Shown: in pieces, positions 23,131-35,400 of the stretch
Numbering within the stretch: the stretch's first letter is position 1
Layout: every line of letters begins with the position of its first letter
NCBI GenBank assembly: GCA_023678885.1
Contig: CM042970.1
Span: 3,946,355 to 4,010,354 of the forward strand
From: Pogostemon cablin
Taxonomy: Eukaryota > Streptophyta > Magnoliopsida > Lamiales > Lamiaceae
Direction: 5' to 3'
Length of the DNA stretch: 64,000 nt
The notes under the pieces: model-generated
The model's input: only the letters and a program-made list of their open reading frames with translations
Database searches by the model: none
What the model was told of the DNA's origin: nothing
Program-made: the position numbers and the translations under genes

Positions 23131-23379
23131 ATGCTAACACGTGATTGGTTGAGAGATGGCGGCGACGAAATCCTCCGGCCGGTGGTTTACGATCGGCTTG
23201 GTGGCGTCGTGGTATTCATCCAACATTGGGGTTTTGCTACTGAACAAGTATTTATTGAGCAATCATGGGTTCAAGTATCCAATTTTCCTGACGATGTGCC
23301 ACATGTCGGCGTGTTCGTTGCTGAGCTACATTGGGATCGCGTGGATGAAGATGGTTCCGATGCAGACGATAAGATCTAG
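23131..23379 (+). other. Upstream ATG overlapping the translocator start
   Basis: An ATG at 23131, 25 bp before the main ATG and in another frame, opens 82 codons that run across the true start. A shorter one (ATG at 23120, five codons) lies just before. If both are in the mRNA leader, they could lower translation of the main ORF. Start of transcription is unknown. Confidence 0.35.
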
Positions 23380-25675
23380 GGTTCAGTTCATGAAGATTTC
23401 AGCGCTCAGTTTGATTTTCTGTGCTTCTGTTGTTAGCGGCAATATTTCGCTCAAGTATTTGCCGGTGAGCTTCAATCAGGCAATTGGCGCTACGACGCCG
23501 TTTTTCACTGCGGTGTTTGCATACCTGATGATCCTGAAGAGGGAGGCCTGGTTGACTTACTTGACTTTGGTACCCGTTGTTACTGGAGTTATCATTGCAA
23601 GTGGGGTATGCTTCCTTCTTTTGCATGAATATTAGTGTGCTGTGGTATGCTTCAGTTGATTTTAGCTTTTCTGTTGATATGATTTATTAGATTTTCTTGG
23701 TTCTAATTGTTTGGGTTGATTGGACGAATTGATTGTGTGATGGGAGGGAGGTTCCCATGTTCTATCACAAAGATAATGAGCAAATTTGTTTGGTTAATCG
23801 TCGCAGGTTAGAGAAATGTTTGGAAAAATGACTTTTTTTTCTCCTTTTCCTTTCTCTGGAAACAGAGCTACCTGTGTGTTTTCTCTGGCAAAAAGTTGCT
23901 TTAGTTTGTAACTCGATGAATATGAACTTGGGGGAGTTGGTAAGTTATACTGAACATTAAGTTGCTTGATCTTCCATGTGCTGAAAAGAACATGTTTTCT
24001 AGTCGTGGAGAAGGATTTGAACGGTCTGATTGGGGTGTATTTTCTGTGGTCTATATAATATGAAGTTGTTGCATTTAACCATTTTATGGTATTGAAATTT
24101 TATTCTGGCTAGGCTGATTAATGCATCTTGTTTATGCATGGGCTCCCTGCAATGTACCTGTCAAGCTACTGCTTAGAATTCTTTATTATGTATTATGATG
24201 TTATAGTTAAATTGAATGCTATTTTAATTCTACCTCTCTCTCATTAGTGTAGGGTGAGCCTAGCTTCCATTTGTTTGGGTTTATCATGTGTATTGGTGCA
24301 ACAGCTGCAAGGGCGCTCAAATCAGTGGTCCAGGGTATATTGCTTTCTTCTGAAGGGTAATAATTCTATACACTAGCATACTGTGCATGCTGTGTATTTA
24401 TTACAGGGATATGGTTTTGTTTGAGTAAAATTATGACATGCATTCTGTTTCCTTTTTTCCTGTTGAAGGGAAAAGCTGAATTCCATGAATCTGCTCCTCT
24501 ACATGGCTCCTATAGCTGTAGTAATTCTTCTTCCTGCAACACTTTTTTTGGAAGAAAATGTGGTTGGTATCTTATTCGCCCTTGCTAGAGAAGATTTCAG
24601 AATTATTTGGTTACTGCTGTTCAATTCTGCGCTGGCATATTTTGTAAATTTGACCAATTTCTTGGTCACAAAGCACACCAGTCCCCTTACTCTTCAGGTA
24701 TTTCTTGTTCAATTCTTGGTTCATCGTCATTGTATTTTAAAACACACAAGAGTCCTTTTTAATATTGCTCTTATCTCTTGCTATTTAGTGGTATTATTCT
24801 TCATTGAAAGATCTGAGCAATTTACAAAGAATGATCTTTTCTGTTCTCTTTCCACTAGGAATTAGGGCATGAACAGGGAACGTGATGTTGTTTGGATAAC
24901 AATGATAGAAAAAATGTTTTCTTTTTATTCTTGCTGTAGAGTGAAATACTGTAACTTACTACACAAATACACTCCCACTGAATTTATTAAACTGCATAGT
25001 CCTAGTTAGTTTTTTCTGTTATATATTCTTTCTTTTTAACATCTGCATTAATCATTAGTTAAGTTATCTATTGAAAACTGGTTGGGCCATTTTCTCCGTT
25101 TTTATGTTCTGTTTCCTAGGTTATTATGATAGGTATTTAGAATTAGACACATTAACTGGGTATATGCAATAATAAACGAACAGTGTCTGTCACCTATTGT
25201 TATTATGTCAGATCTTACTTCATAAACCATTTTACAAGTGTATATCTGGTGTATGTACTTATGAGAGATCACTAATAAGCTGGAGGAAATAAGTTATAAC
25301 TTGAGAAGAAGTTGTGATTCTCTGAAATGTACCGGAAAACTCTGTGACTTGTTTAAAGCATTTATCAGATTAAACATTGTTATTGATTCTTGGTTCCACC
25401 TGCTTGGAAGAAAGCTTACACTGTCAAAAATAATAATCATAACTGGAAAACTCAATGAAATAGTTACGTGATTTTCTTGTTATCTTGTTCAATGTTAGAT
25501 TAACTTATATGGTTGTGGGTTCCTTCAGGTACTCGGAAACGCAAAGGGAGCAGTCGCTGTGGTAGTGTCCATATTGATTTTCAGGAACCCGGTGTCAGTG
25601 ACGGGAATGCTTGGATACAGCCTAACAGTGATTGGTGTAATCCTCTACAGTGAAGCTAAGAAGCGTACTAAATAA
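23156..25675 (+). CDS. Sugar-phosphate/nucleotide-sugar translocator (TPT/DMT family)
   Basis: Four exons (23156-23605, 24253-24356, 24469-24697, 25529-25675) give 930 nt and a 309-residue protein, all with GT-AG introns. It is a multi-pass membrane protein of the triose-phosphate-translocator branch of the drug/metabolite transporter superfamily. Visible landmarks are WYSSNIGVLLLNKYLL near residue 18, FNQAIGATTPFFTAVFAY in the first repeat, GGEPSFHLFGF at the exon 1-2 joint, ARALKSVVQGILL, and FLVTKHTSPLTLQVLGNAKG near the end, with a KKRTK tail suited to Golgi or ER retention. There is no plastid transit peptide. Close relatives are the Arabidopsis At3g11320/At5g05820 type of unknown substrate. 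The start MAATKSSGRWFTIGL fits the family start. Confidence 0.95.
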
Positions 25676-26409
25676 AATAAAATAGCATCAAGTGTGTGAT
25701 TTTGGTGAATGAAGAGGTCCAAGCCAACCGTGCAGCTGTGGTGTGGATTGATCTGTTTTGTATAGGCAGAATATGCAGCTTTATTATCATTCTTGGGCTA
25801 CCAAAGTGTTGGATAGCATTTTAATCATTATATTCTTTCAGCAAAGTGTTGTTCATCTGGACTTTGATGTCGTTATAACTTTATTTTTTTCCAAAAATTA
25901 CAAAAGACATTAAGGAATATTTGTGGATTTTGTGATGAGTGTTACGAGCAAGCTTCAAGTCAGTTACAAGATCTGTTAAAACAACGGCCAAACATTCTGT
26001 AAAAATCAATAATTTATCTTCACCAATTCAGTAAAAATGATGGGCCAATGCAAGCCGAAGCAACGACAACCAAACAAAACAAAATAAAACTAAGAATGAT
26101 GAAAACTCAGCGCTTAAATTAATGGACCAAATGTTTCACTCTAGTATCTTTATAATTAATATTAAATTCTAAAACTATGTTTGTTTGTAGGGCGCATTCA
26201 AAATTGCTAAATGTGTAACTTTAGGGTGTATAGAGTGAGTATATTAAACGATGGCCTCAACTTTTATGGAGTACTATTATTTTAAGAAGTTGTTAGTGAT
26301 TCATGATTGACAATATTGATTGAGTTAGTCTTTTGTGTCTCAGGATATTTTGGTCTGAAGGATATGACATTTTAATTTTTTTTTATAGGTAAATGTTAGT
26401 TGTTAATAT
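25676..26409. other. 3' flank of the translocator gene, no further gene
   Basis: Includes the 3' UTR. I see no clear polyadenylation signal, element end or coding region. Confidence 0.5.
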
Positions 26410-26865
26410 AGTTAGTTCACAAAGTCTCCATACATCCTCTTTCTCCATGCCTCCTTATAACTCCCTCCTAATTCGTTCATGTTCGTTGTGTCTTTCACTA
26501 AGTCTCCATACATCCCCTTTTTTCCATGCCTCCTAATTCGTTCATGTTAATTGTTAGTATAGTTAGTTCACTAAGTCTTTCACCAAGTCTCCATACATCC
26601 CCTTTCTCCATGCCTCCTAATTCGTTCATATTAGTTGTTAGTATAGTTAGTTCACTAAGTCTTTCACCAAGTCTCCATGCATCCCCTTTCTCCATGCCTC
26701 CTAATTCGTTCATGTTAGTTGTTAATATAGTTAGTTCACTAAGTCTTTCACCAAGTCTCCAAGTATAGTTAGTTCACTAAGTCTTTCACCAAGTCTCCAT
26801 ACATCCCCTTTCCATACATCCCCTTTCTTCATGCCTCCTAATTCGTTCATGTTAGTTGTTAATAG
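26410..26865. repeat. 84-bp minisatellite, left block
   Basis: About five imperfect tandem units contain TTAGTTCACTAAGTCTTTCA, CCAAGTCTCCATACATCCCC and TGCCTCCTAATTCGTTCATG. The period of about 84 bp is a multiple of three, so a repeated frame stays open on both strands without being a gene. One unit is rearranged near 26755-26820. The array continues at 30400 after the retrotransposon insert. Confidence 0.85.
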
Positions 26866-29800
26866 TGTCACGACCCCATTTTTCTTAAATCAATAAATAA
26901 AAATAAATATTTCTTTCCTTTCATTTTTTTTGTACAATACAATTTTTACAAAACAGCTCATTACACTGGCCAAACAGGTTGACATCCATGTATACAACTC
27001 TCAGGATTTGACGGAACCCAACCACCAGCATCGTATGTAATTTACCTATAATGCATAAATTAGTAAACTAAAAATCAGTAAGTAGAAATCATGCATGATA
27101 GTGCATGAAAATGCATTTATTTTTCTAATCTTTCTAGTTGGTCTCTTTTATTTTGAAAACTGTTCACGTTGCAAGATCCTCACGACACATTTATGATATA
27201 CACCAGAAATGAGCTCATCACTCGATTTATAAATTTCACAATATAAATATGGAACTGCTGTGAGGACTATCATCTCGTGGCCCAACAAGCTTCATGCCGC
27301 TCGTCACTTGTCCCACGACCAAAAATTATCTCCCTTCACGGAGTCCCACGTGGTGCAGTCCGAGGATCCACCTTTTCTTACTGTCCGCTAGGGTCCATCA
27401 CCAACTGACCCCCTACTATTCGGAAGTCCCCTCACTTAACATCACTCTCTCTCTCACAATAATTTAAGACGGTGGCCCACTCTAGGTAGCCTACTCTGGA
27501 TTTTCTCAGATCGCCCCTTCCTCCACTCAGTGCATATATAGTGGTCGCACACACCATTAGTATCTTATTAATTTTGAGGAAAATACTTTTCATGATAATG
27601 CATGGTATGCAAGCAGGAGCAAGTAAATATGCCTCACAAACCTTTTACGACATTAATATCAACATTTATTTAGAATAAAAGAATTTCAAATCATACAGAT
27701 CCACTTATAAGATAATAACTTCACCTCGAATCACACAGATCCTTATAAACGATATCTTTTAAGGTCACACGGATCTATATTCAACATTTTTCATTCACAT
27801 AGATCTATATAGGACAATGATGTCATCTCAAATTCACATAGATTCACAACTTGTATTACAAATTTATCATAAATAATTTACAAGATAATATTTAATTGCA
27901 TATGAATACCTACTTTATTCAAATCACATAAATCCACTTGTATCACAAATTAATCACAAATAATTTATAACGTAATTAAATTAATCACAAATAATTCATA
28001 ATATAATTATCACATATTAATTACAAATAATTCACACACAATATGTTTATGCATTGTAGTTGGACCTCTACTTACCTGGACTTTGAATAGTGATAATACT
28101 ATAGATCTCGTGAAAAACTGTAACTAATCTCTTATTTCTCATTTCGGCACGAACCCCTTCTCTCCTCATTTCCCTGGTCTCCTCTCTTTCTTTTTTCTCT
28201 CTAAATTCTCTCTCTTTTTTTTCTTTAATTCTCTCGAACTCCTGTAATTCTAATTACCCAAATTGGGTGAATGGAATATAAATAGAAGTTGTCGGTGGGT
28301 TGCAAGTCGGTTAAATCCACCGCCCCATATTATCTTATATTATTTATTTATTTATTTACTATTTATAAAAAGTTACTATTTATAGTAAGTAAATTTATTA
28401 TTATTATTATTATTATTATACATTACGAATATACGTGCAATAATTAATAACTAAGATATGATACATTTATAAATTAATACACATACATGTACATTTTTTT
28501 ATCACTATTATTATTAATATAAAAGCACGTGTGATACTTAACAATTAAGAAATAATATATTTATACACATAAGACAATTTAATTATATATCCAAATTAAT
28601 GTATGTAAATATTTATGCACATATATATTTACATATTGTCACCATTTTTATCATAGAGGTGTCAAATAAAAATATAAAGATAAATAAAACGTAAAGACAA
28701 TTACCACATAATTGTCACATAATTATCATATATTTATAAAATGCGAAAAATACAAATTATATTATTACATAAATAGGGAAAATTCTCGGGTATTACATCA
28801 TTTCCACCTTATAAAAATTTCGTCCGCGAAATTTAATCTCACTCAACTTCAATATTTTATAGTCATCACATTTGAAATAAATGAGACCACAATTATATTC
28901 ATACAAAATCACATATTTGACATATCATAGAACTTATTGGTCTGATGGTGTACCAAAGATTCCGAGATTGTATGCATGGACAGTCTACAAGACAATGACC
29001 GTGCTCTGATACCACTCTCTTTCTTTCATAATAATTCAAGACGGTGGCCAACTCTAGGTAGCTTACTCTGGGTTTTCCCAGGTCGCTCCTTCTTAGATCG
29101 CCTCTACTCAGGATTTTCCCAGGTCGCTCCTTCTTAGGTTGCCCCTTCCGCCACTCAGTGCATATATAGTGGCCGTACACACCATTAGTATCTTATTAAT
29201 TTTGGCAAAAATATTTTTCATGATAATGCATGGTATGCAAGCAGGAGCAAGTAAATATGCATCACACTTTTACGACATTAATATCAACATTTATTTAGAA
29301 TAAAAGAATTTCAAATCATACAGATCCACTTATAAGATAATAATTTCACCTCGAATCACACAGATACTTATAAACGATATCTTTTCAGGTCACACGGTTC
29401 TATATTCAATATTTTCCATTCAAATAGATCTATATAGGACAATGATGTCATCTCAAATCACATAGATCCGCAACTTGTATTATAAATTTATCACAAATAA
29501 TTTACAAGATAATATTTAATTGCATATGAATACCTACTTTATTCAAATCACATAAATCTACAGCTTGTATCACAAATTAATCACAAATAATTTATAACAT
29601 AATTAAATAAATCATAAATAATTCATAATATAATTATCACATATTAATCACAAATAATTCACACACAACATGTTTATGCATTGTAGTTGGACCTCTACTT
29701 ACCTGAACTTCGAATAGTGATAATACTATAAATCTCATAAAAAACTATAATTAATCTCTTCTTTCTTATTCCGGCACGAACCCATTCGCTTCTCATTTCC

Positions 29801-30399
29801 CTGTTCTCCTTTCTCTCTTTTTTTTTTCTCTCTCTAAATTCTCTCTTTTTTTCTTTAATTCTCTCGAACTCTTGTATTCTAATTACCCAAATTGGGTGAA
29901 TGGAATATATATAAGTTGGGGTGGGTTGCAAGTCGGTTAAATCCACCGCCCCATATTATCTTATATTATTTATTCATTTACTAAGTTACTATTTATAGTA
30001 AATAAATTTATTATTATTATTATCCATTACAAATATATGTGCAATACTTAATAATTAAGATATGATACATCTATAAATTAATACACATATATGTATATTT
30101 TTTATTAATATTATTATTAATACGAGAGCACACATGATACTTAACAATTAAGAAATAATATATTTATATACATAAGACAATTTAATTATATATCCAAATT
30201 AATGTATGTAAATATTTATACACATATATATTCACATATTGTCACTATTTTTATCATAGCGGTGTCAAATAAAAATATAAAGATAAATAAAACGTAAAAA
30301 CAATTACCACATAATTGTCACATAATTATCACATATTTATAAATGCGAAAAATACAAATTATTTTATTACATAAATAGGAAAAATTCTCGGGTATTATA
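26866..30399 (-). mobile_element. LTR retrotransposon with almost no interior
   Basis: The left LTR (26866-28797, 1932 bp) runs TGTCACGACCCC to CGGGTATTACA on the + strand, so on the - strand it starts TGTAATACCCG, the well-known start of many gypsy (Tekay/Del-type) LTRs. The right LTR (about 29015-30399) lacks some 575 bp at its left end. Between them only about 217 bp remain. These read, on the - strand, as primer-binding site TGGTATCAGAGC at 29003-29014 and a last pol fragment with the GGACGAAATTTTTATAAGG phrase and a purine tract at 28798-28835. It interrupts the 84-bp minisatellite; the flanking 5-mers AATAG and TTTAG match at three of five bases. Confidence 0.78.
29003..29014 (-). promoter_or_regulatory. 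Primer-binding site (initiator tRNA-Met complement)
   Basis: On the - strand it reads TGGTATCAGAGC, the standard plant retrotransposon primer site. It abuts the shortened right LTR directly. Confidence 0.85.
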
Positions 30400-30700
30400 T
30401 TTAGTTAGTTCACTAAGTCTTTCACCTCTCCAAGTATAGTTAGTTCACTAAGTCTTTCACCAAGTCTCCATACATCCCCTTTCTCCATGCCTCCTAATTC
30501 GTTCATGTTAGTTGTTAGTATAGTTAGTTCACTAAGTCTTTCATCAAGTCTCCATACATCCCTTTTCTCCATGCCTCCTAATTCGTTCATGTTAGTTGTT
30601 AGTATAGTGTTAGTATAATTAGTTCACTAAGTCTTTCACCAAGTCTCCATACATCCCATTTCTCTATTCTATGCCTCCTAATTCGTTCATTCGTTCCCAA
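30400..30700. repeat. 84-bp minisatellite, right block
   Basis: About three further units of the 26410 array, the first one shortened. The last unit runs into the SINE-like head at 30700. Confidence 0.82.
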
Positions 30701-30775
30701 CGGATTGAGAATCGAACATGGGTCGTTCACTTAAGTGAGGAGTTCAGTGACCAGGTGAGCTAGCACACCTGGTTG
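30700..30775 (-). other. tRNA-related SINE-like head
   Basis: On the - strand a box A-like GCTAGCTCACCTGG (complement of 30751-30764) is followed about 35 bp later by box B-like GTTCGATTC (complement of 30709-30717). Order and spacing fit an RNA polymerase III promoter of a tRNA-derived SINE. The minisatellite lies directly downstream in this orientation. The fold does not read as a full tRNA gene. Confidence 0.5.
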
Positions 30776-31270
30776 ATATACATTTTAATTAATAAATGTA
30801 CAACATTTTGTTCTAAAGAGTAGACGTTTATTAATTTTTTTTAATTTTTTAAGGAAATAAAGGGGACACGTCCTTATACTAAAGGATATATAATTTAATG
30901 CTAAAATCATTTGGGTACACGATGTGATTTACTTCCATATTAAAGTATCTGGGTGCACGATGTGATTTACTTCCTTTTTTTTTCGTTTGATAATATTAAA
31001 AAAAGTATAATCAAATATTGACGGGATCTGTAAAAATGTATTCAAATGATTTTCATGCCCAACAAACATATTATTACACAAGTTTTGATGAGCTGAATTT
31101 GACAATCTAGTGGTATATTCTACTCCCAGCTACATTTAATTATTTTGAGTATACAATTTAAATGTATTCATTTTTCCTTTTTTTTATAAAAGTTTCACAT
31201 GTAATTTATAATTACAGCTACACACTACATCTAAAATAATAATAATACTATTTAATTTATGTATTTAAAA

Positions 31271-31460
31271 CAAATTGAGTTTGTCTCTAATAAATTGAGT
31301 TTACATCGCAAACTCTTATAAACATGTGGTCCCCCTCAATTTAAATATTCTAACAAGTATATAGGGTATATATGAGTGAAAGGAGACCATATAATTTACA
31401 ACGTGAACTCGATTTACACAAGTGTTTGTAAAACAAATTAACTTGTCGGTGGGAGTATTA
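31271..31460. mobile_element. MITE, ACACTTGTGTAAATCGA family
   Basis: The ends TTGAGTTTGTCTCTAATAAA and GATTTACACAAGTGTTTGTA are partly inverted. A second, oppositely oriented member lies at 57133-57274. Confidence 0.5.
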
Positions 31461-31489
31461 TATTCTCAATTTAATAATACTCCATATAC

Positions 31490-31704
31490 TACTAATCCCT
31501 CTAACTCGCATTAAAATTTACGTTTTTTTTATGCATATAGAGTAATAGATAGAATATATTTTAATGGATAGTAAATTTATAGATATAATATTTAATGTAT
31601 CTTACATACTGGGTGGTTGTATTGACTCCATAATTGTTTTGTGTGAGTTCCACACGACTAAAAGGAAAATATAAATATAAACTTCTAAACCCTCGAAAAA
31701 TGTA
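31490..31704. mobile_element. Truncated Stowaway-type MITE (38.2-kb family, inverted)
   Basis: It contains ATCCCTCTAACTCGCATTAA, GGTGGTTGTATT and AATTGTTTTGTGTGA in the order of the complement of the MITE at 38155-38391. It lacks its right end, which is replaced by the next MITE. Confidence 0.55.
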
Positions 31705-31952
31705 TTCATTTTGTCCCATTTCAGATGACACACTTTTCTTGTCCCACAAAAATTTGCATATTTCGAAAAAAGCAAAAAATCAAACATAATTTTTCCCCAT
31801 ATATTTTATTTACAAAAAATATCCTTACCTAACACACTTAATATATTTTATCATTTATTTATTACAAAAAATATTATAATACTCTTAAACGTTATCATTT
31901 TTCTTAATCTCTGTGCTAGATGAGGGGTGCAAAAATTCGTGGGAGGATGGAG
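31705..31952. mobile_element. Stowaway-type MITE, about 248 bp
   Basis: The left end TTCATTTTGTCCC and right end GGGAGGATGGAGTAA are imperfect inverted repeats; subterminal CACAAAAATTTGCA and TGCAAAAATTCGTG are also inverted. The body is AT-rich with TATTATAATA words. Confidence 0.55.
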
Positions 31953-32413
31953 TAAACAAAGGCAAGGAGGGGATATATACATTTAGAGCCCAATTGCCAT
32001 GCACCCGGTGCACTGCTACACCTGGACGATTTTAACCGTTAAATTATATTTTAATTTGATCTCTACCACCAAATATAATAAAATAATTAATTTTTTTTAA
32101 AAAAAAACTAACCACTCTATTTTTAATTTACTAACTACATGTGCAGGGGTGCACGGCATAATATTCACCAGTTAAATTAATAAAATAAAGAGTAAAAGGG
32201 TCCATAAATAAAACGAGGATCGAAAATTAGCTCAAAGCATAAAAAGGAAGGGATAATGAAGAGTGAATAAGGAGGTCTTCTCTGTAAACGTGCTTCTCGT
32301 GGCGTGACGCATACCCCACTTCCTTCTATACCCAACATCACTGTAGCCGATCGCCGGTCAATACCTCATACGGCATCATTTAAGATCAACCTCACTCTAC
32401 CGGACACAGTAAA

Positions 32414-35400
32414 ATGATCAATTCGGTAATTGCAAGAAAATGTCATCGCTATCTGCTGCACCGATTAATTAGTTTAATTATTCCGTTTGCTTAATTTGAT
32501 TTCATGTTTGTGTTCATCAGGGAAGTGGATCAGGCCCCGTGGTGCAAAGCCCTCGATCTCCATCGTCGCAATCTACGTATTTAACGGTATCGGTATCGGA
32601 TCCTGCCAAAATGGGTAATGGCGTCCAGGCTTATATCTCCTACAAAGTTATTACCAAGGCATGTGAAGATTGAGTGCTCGGTTCTTTTCAATGTAAAAAT
32701 TATTGCGTTACTGCAGTTGGGTGTTCCTTTTGTATTTCGGATGTGATTATGAATTAGTTTCGCACTTAATCTAGAGTTGAAGGATATGCCTTGCTATTGT
32801 ATACCCCATTACACAATAATTATCCTATAAATGCGAAATATATATTATTTGTTTGACAGCACATTTAGTTTGTTAAGTCCTTTGCAAGCTTAGGCTTGAT
32901 ATTGCTCTATTGTAGTTGCTGCTGGTAAGTGGTATCTAAATTCATAGGCGCTTCTTTTAGGTGAACTAAACAACTATTGTTTGAATTGGTATAAAAAGGA
33001 AAACATTTTGGGGGTGGGGGTGAATGCTGAAATGCAAGTTAAATTACCGCCCGCGCTTACCTATAAATATACTTGTGAACTTATCCAATGATGTATGATC
33101 CAAGTTTTTCCAGTTATATGCTTTGAAAAGGTATAAGTATGCCCCAACAAGTCTAAGTTTCTAACAACTTACATCCATAATTGTCTGCAGACAAATTTTC
33201 ATGATGGCCCCGAGAAAATTGTTATCCGACGATATAGTGATTTTGTTTGGTTAAGAGATCGCCTTTTTGAAAAGTACAAGGGTATTTTCATCCCTCCGCT
33301 TCCAGAGAAGAGTACTGTAGGTAAAGCTGAAGTTGGGTCTTTCCTATCCTCATGAGCCTTTGTAGTTTTTTGTATTTTCTCTAGCTTGAAGAAATTATCA
33401 TTTGTCACATTGAATACAGTGGGTGTATTTGTTTGAACAAATCAATCCATTTTCCTGTACCACTTTTTGGGTAATTGGTGTTGCTCCATTTGAGAAAAAT
33501 GTTACGTTTTGATTGTGTTTAATTATGAATTAACTCAAGTACTCAACCATAGAGTGCGAGAAGATATTTGTGGCTATTGGTCTATTTGCACTAGTTGTCA
33601 TGTTTCATCCTCCAAACTTGATTTCCTGTCTCAAAGGAGAATGGTACTACCATGTATCTTGGCTTCAAAGCGATGTCAACTAGGAGATTCTACATCAGGA
33701 CAATCTTTTGCACCGCTGCAAGCTTAAGAGCCATTAATTTTCCTATCAACTTCCTTGTGCATGTTTCCTCAAGCTGATACAGCATGAAGCTTATGCATGA
33801 TATATGGCATTATAATTTTTCAGGACTTGTGAACTATCTGATCATAATGTTTGCTTTTGGCATACAGAGAAATTCAGATTTAGTGCTGAGTTTATTGAGA
33901 TAAGGCGTCAAGCTCTTGATGTTTTTGTCAACCGAATAGCCTCACATCATGAGCTTCAACAGAGTGACGATTTAAGAATCTTTTTGCAGGCTGATGAGCA
34001 GGTGATTCAATAAGCTGCAACTCAACTTATTCAACCAAATAAAAAAAATTGTACATTTGACTTTCTCATATCGTTTGGAGATGAAAATAAGTGAATGTTG
34101 CATTCGAAGGCAAAGTCACGTGGAGGATGTATGCAAATCATGTATTTATATTGGACAGGCATTGGTTCGAGGAAACATGGTTTAATTTTTACGTCATTCA
34201 ATTAATGTCACAATATTTTGGAATTTAAGGTCCTATTTGCCTGTGGAGGATATGCAATGCTAAATTTATTTGAAAAACTGTGTTGCTTAAGAATTCCTAT
34301 TCTTCTAATTTTATTGATGTTATGTGGATTGTATTCAGGGCTTGATGTCTTTATCAATTGCTTTACTCATTGTGGTATCAGTCTTGAATATATGCTGTTA
34401 GCATGTTACCTACTAAATTCTAATTCAGGAAGCATTTAACATTCTAACAAATTATAGACAAAATTTTATTTATTAACTTCCTTGCTTTGCATGGCATGAT
34501 ATCTCAGCTTCCTATGATCTCAGAATTTGAGAAACAAAGTCCATCTTTTGATTTACTTTCCCTTTTTGCATTGTAACCTTGTTCTTGTTTTTGTTTGATC
34601 TGCAGACAATGGAAAGAGCAAGATCCCAGGAAATTGGTATCTTCAAGAAGAAGCCAGCAGACTTGATGCAAATTTTCAAGGTATAACGTTTATACAAGAT
34701 TGATCACTATCATAGTTGAGCAGCCAATCAGTGACTAATGCTAATTTGCATTTTGTCACCTGCTGTTTTCGAGCATCAACATATTTTCCTTTGAACAACA
34801 GGAGGACATTAGCTGCTTTGAACTGCAACTTCATTGTGCGGTTTCGTTAGTAGATAATACTAGTAGCCATCTAAGTTAATTCCACTGTATGTCATTTCTG
34901 CAGTCTATGGCCCCAAGAATTTGATATCTGACAAAGGTGTCCTCTTAATCTTGTTAGGACGTACAATCTAAAGTGAGTGATGTTGTCCTTGGAAAGGAGA
35001 AACCAGTTGAAGAATCAAATCCCGAGTATGAGAAGCTGAAGAATTACATTTTTCAGCTGGAAGATCATCTTACTGAAGCCCAGAAACATGCTTATCGTCT
35101 CGTAAAGAGACACAGGGGTGAGTGCAAGTATCAAACGTTTGCTTGCGTGTGACGTATGGAATATTTTGATTCTTATAACTTTTCCTCACTGAGTGCCAGT
35201 TATTAGCAACGACTAATGGTTTTTACGTTTCTAATTCTTTAATTGCCATTTTCATGCCTGTCCCACCTCACCTCACCCTTTCCTTTTATTTTTCCACATG
35301 ATTGATGATCCACGACCTTTGTCATTATTTCAGAGTTGGGGCAGTCTTTATCAGACTTTGGTAAGGCGGTGAGGTTACTAGGAGACTGTGAAGGAAATGC

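Noticed and set aside
26498..26768. Open frames on both strands in the 84-bp repeats (NELGGMEKGD-type repeated protein)
   Set aside because: The frames stay open only because the unit length is a multiple of three. There is no start context, no gene structure and no known family.
30700..30775. A true tRNA gene
   Set aside because: Boxes A and B are present, but the arms do not form a complete cloverleaf and no acceptor stem is seen; a SINE head fits better.
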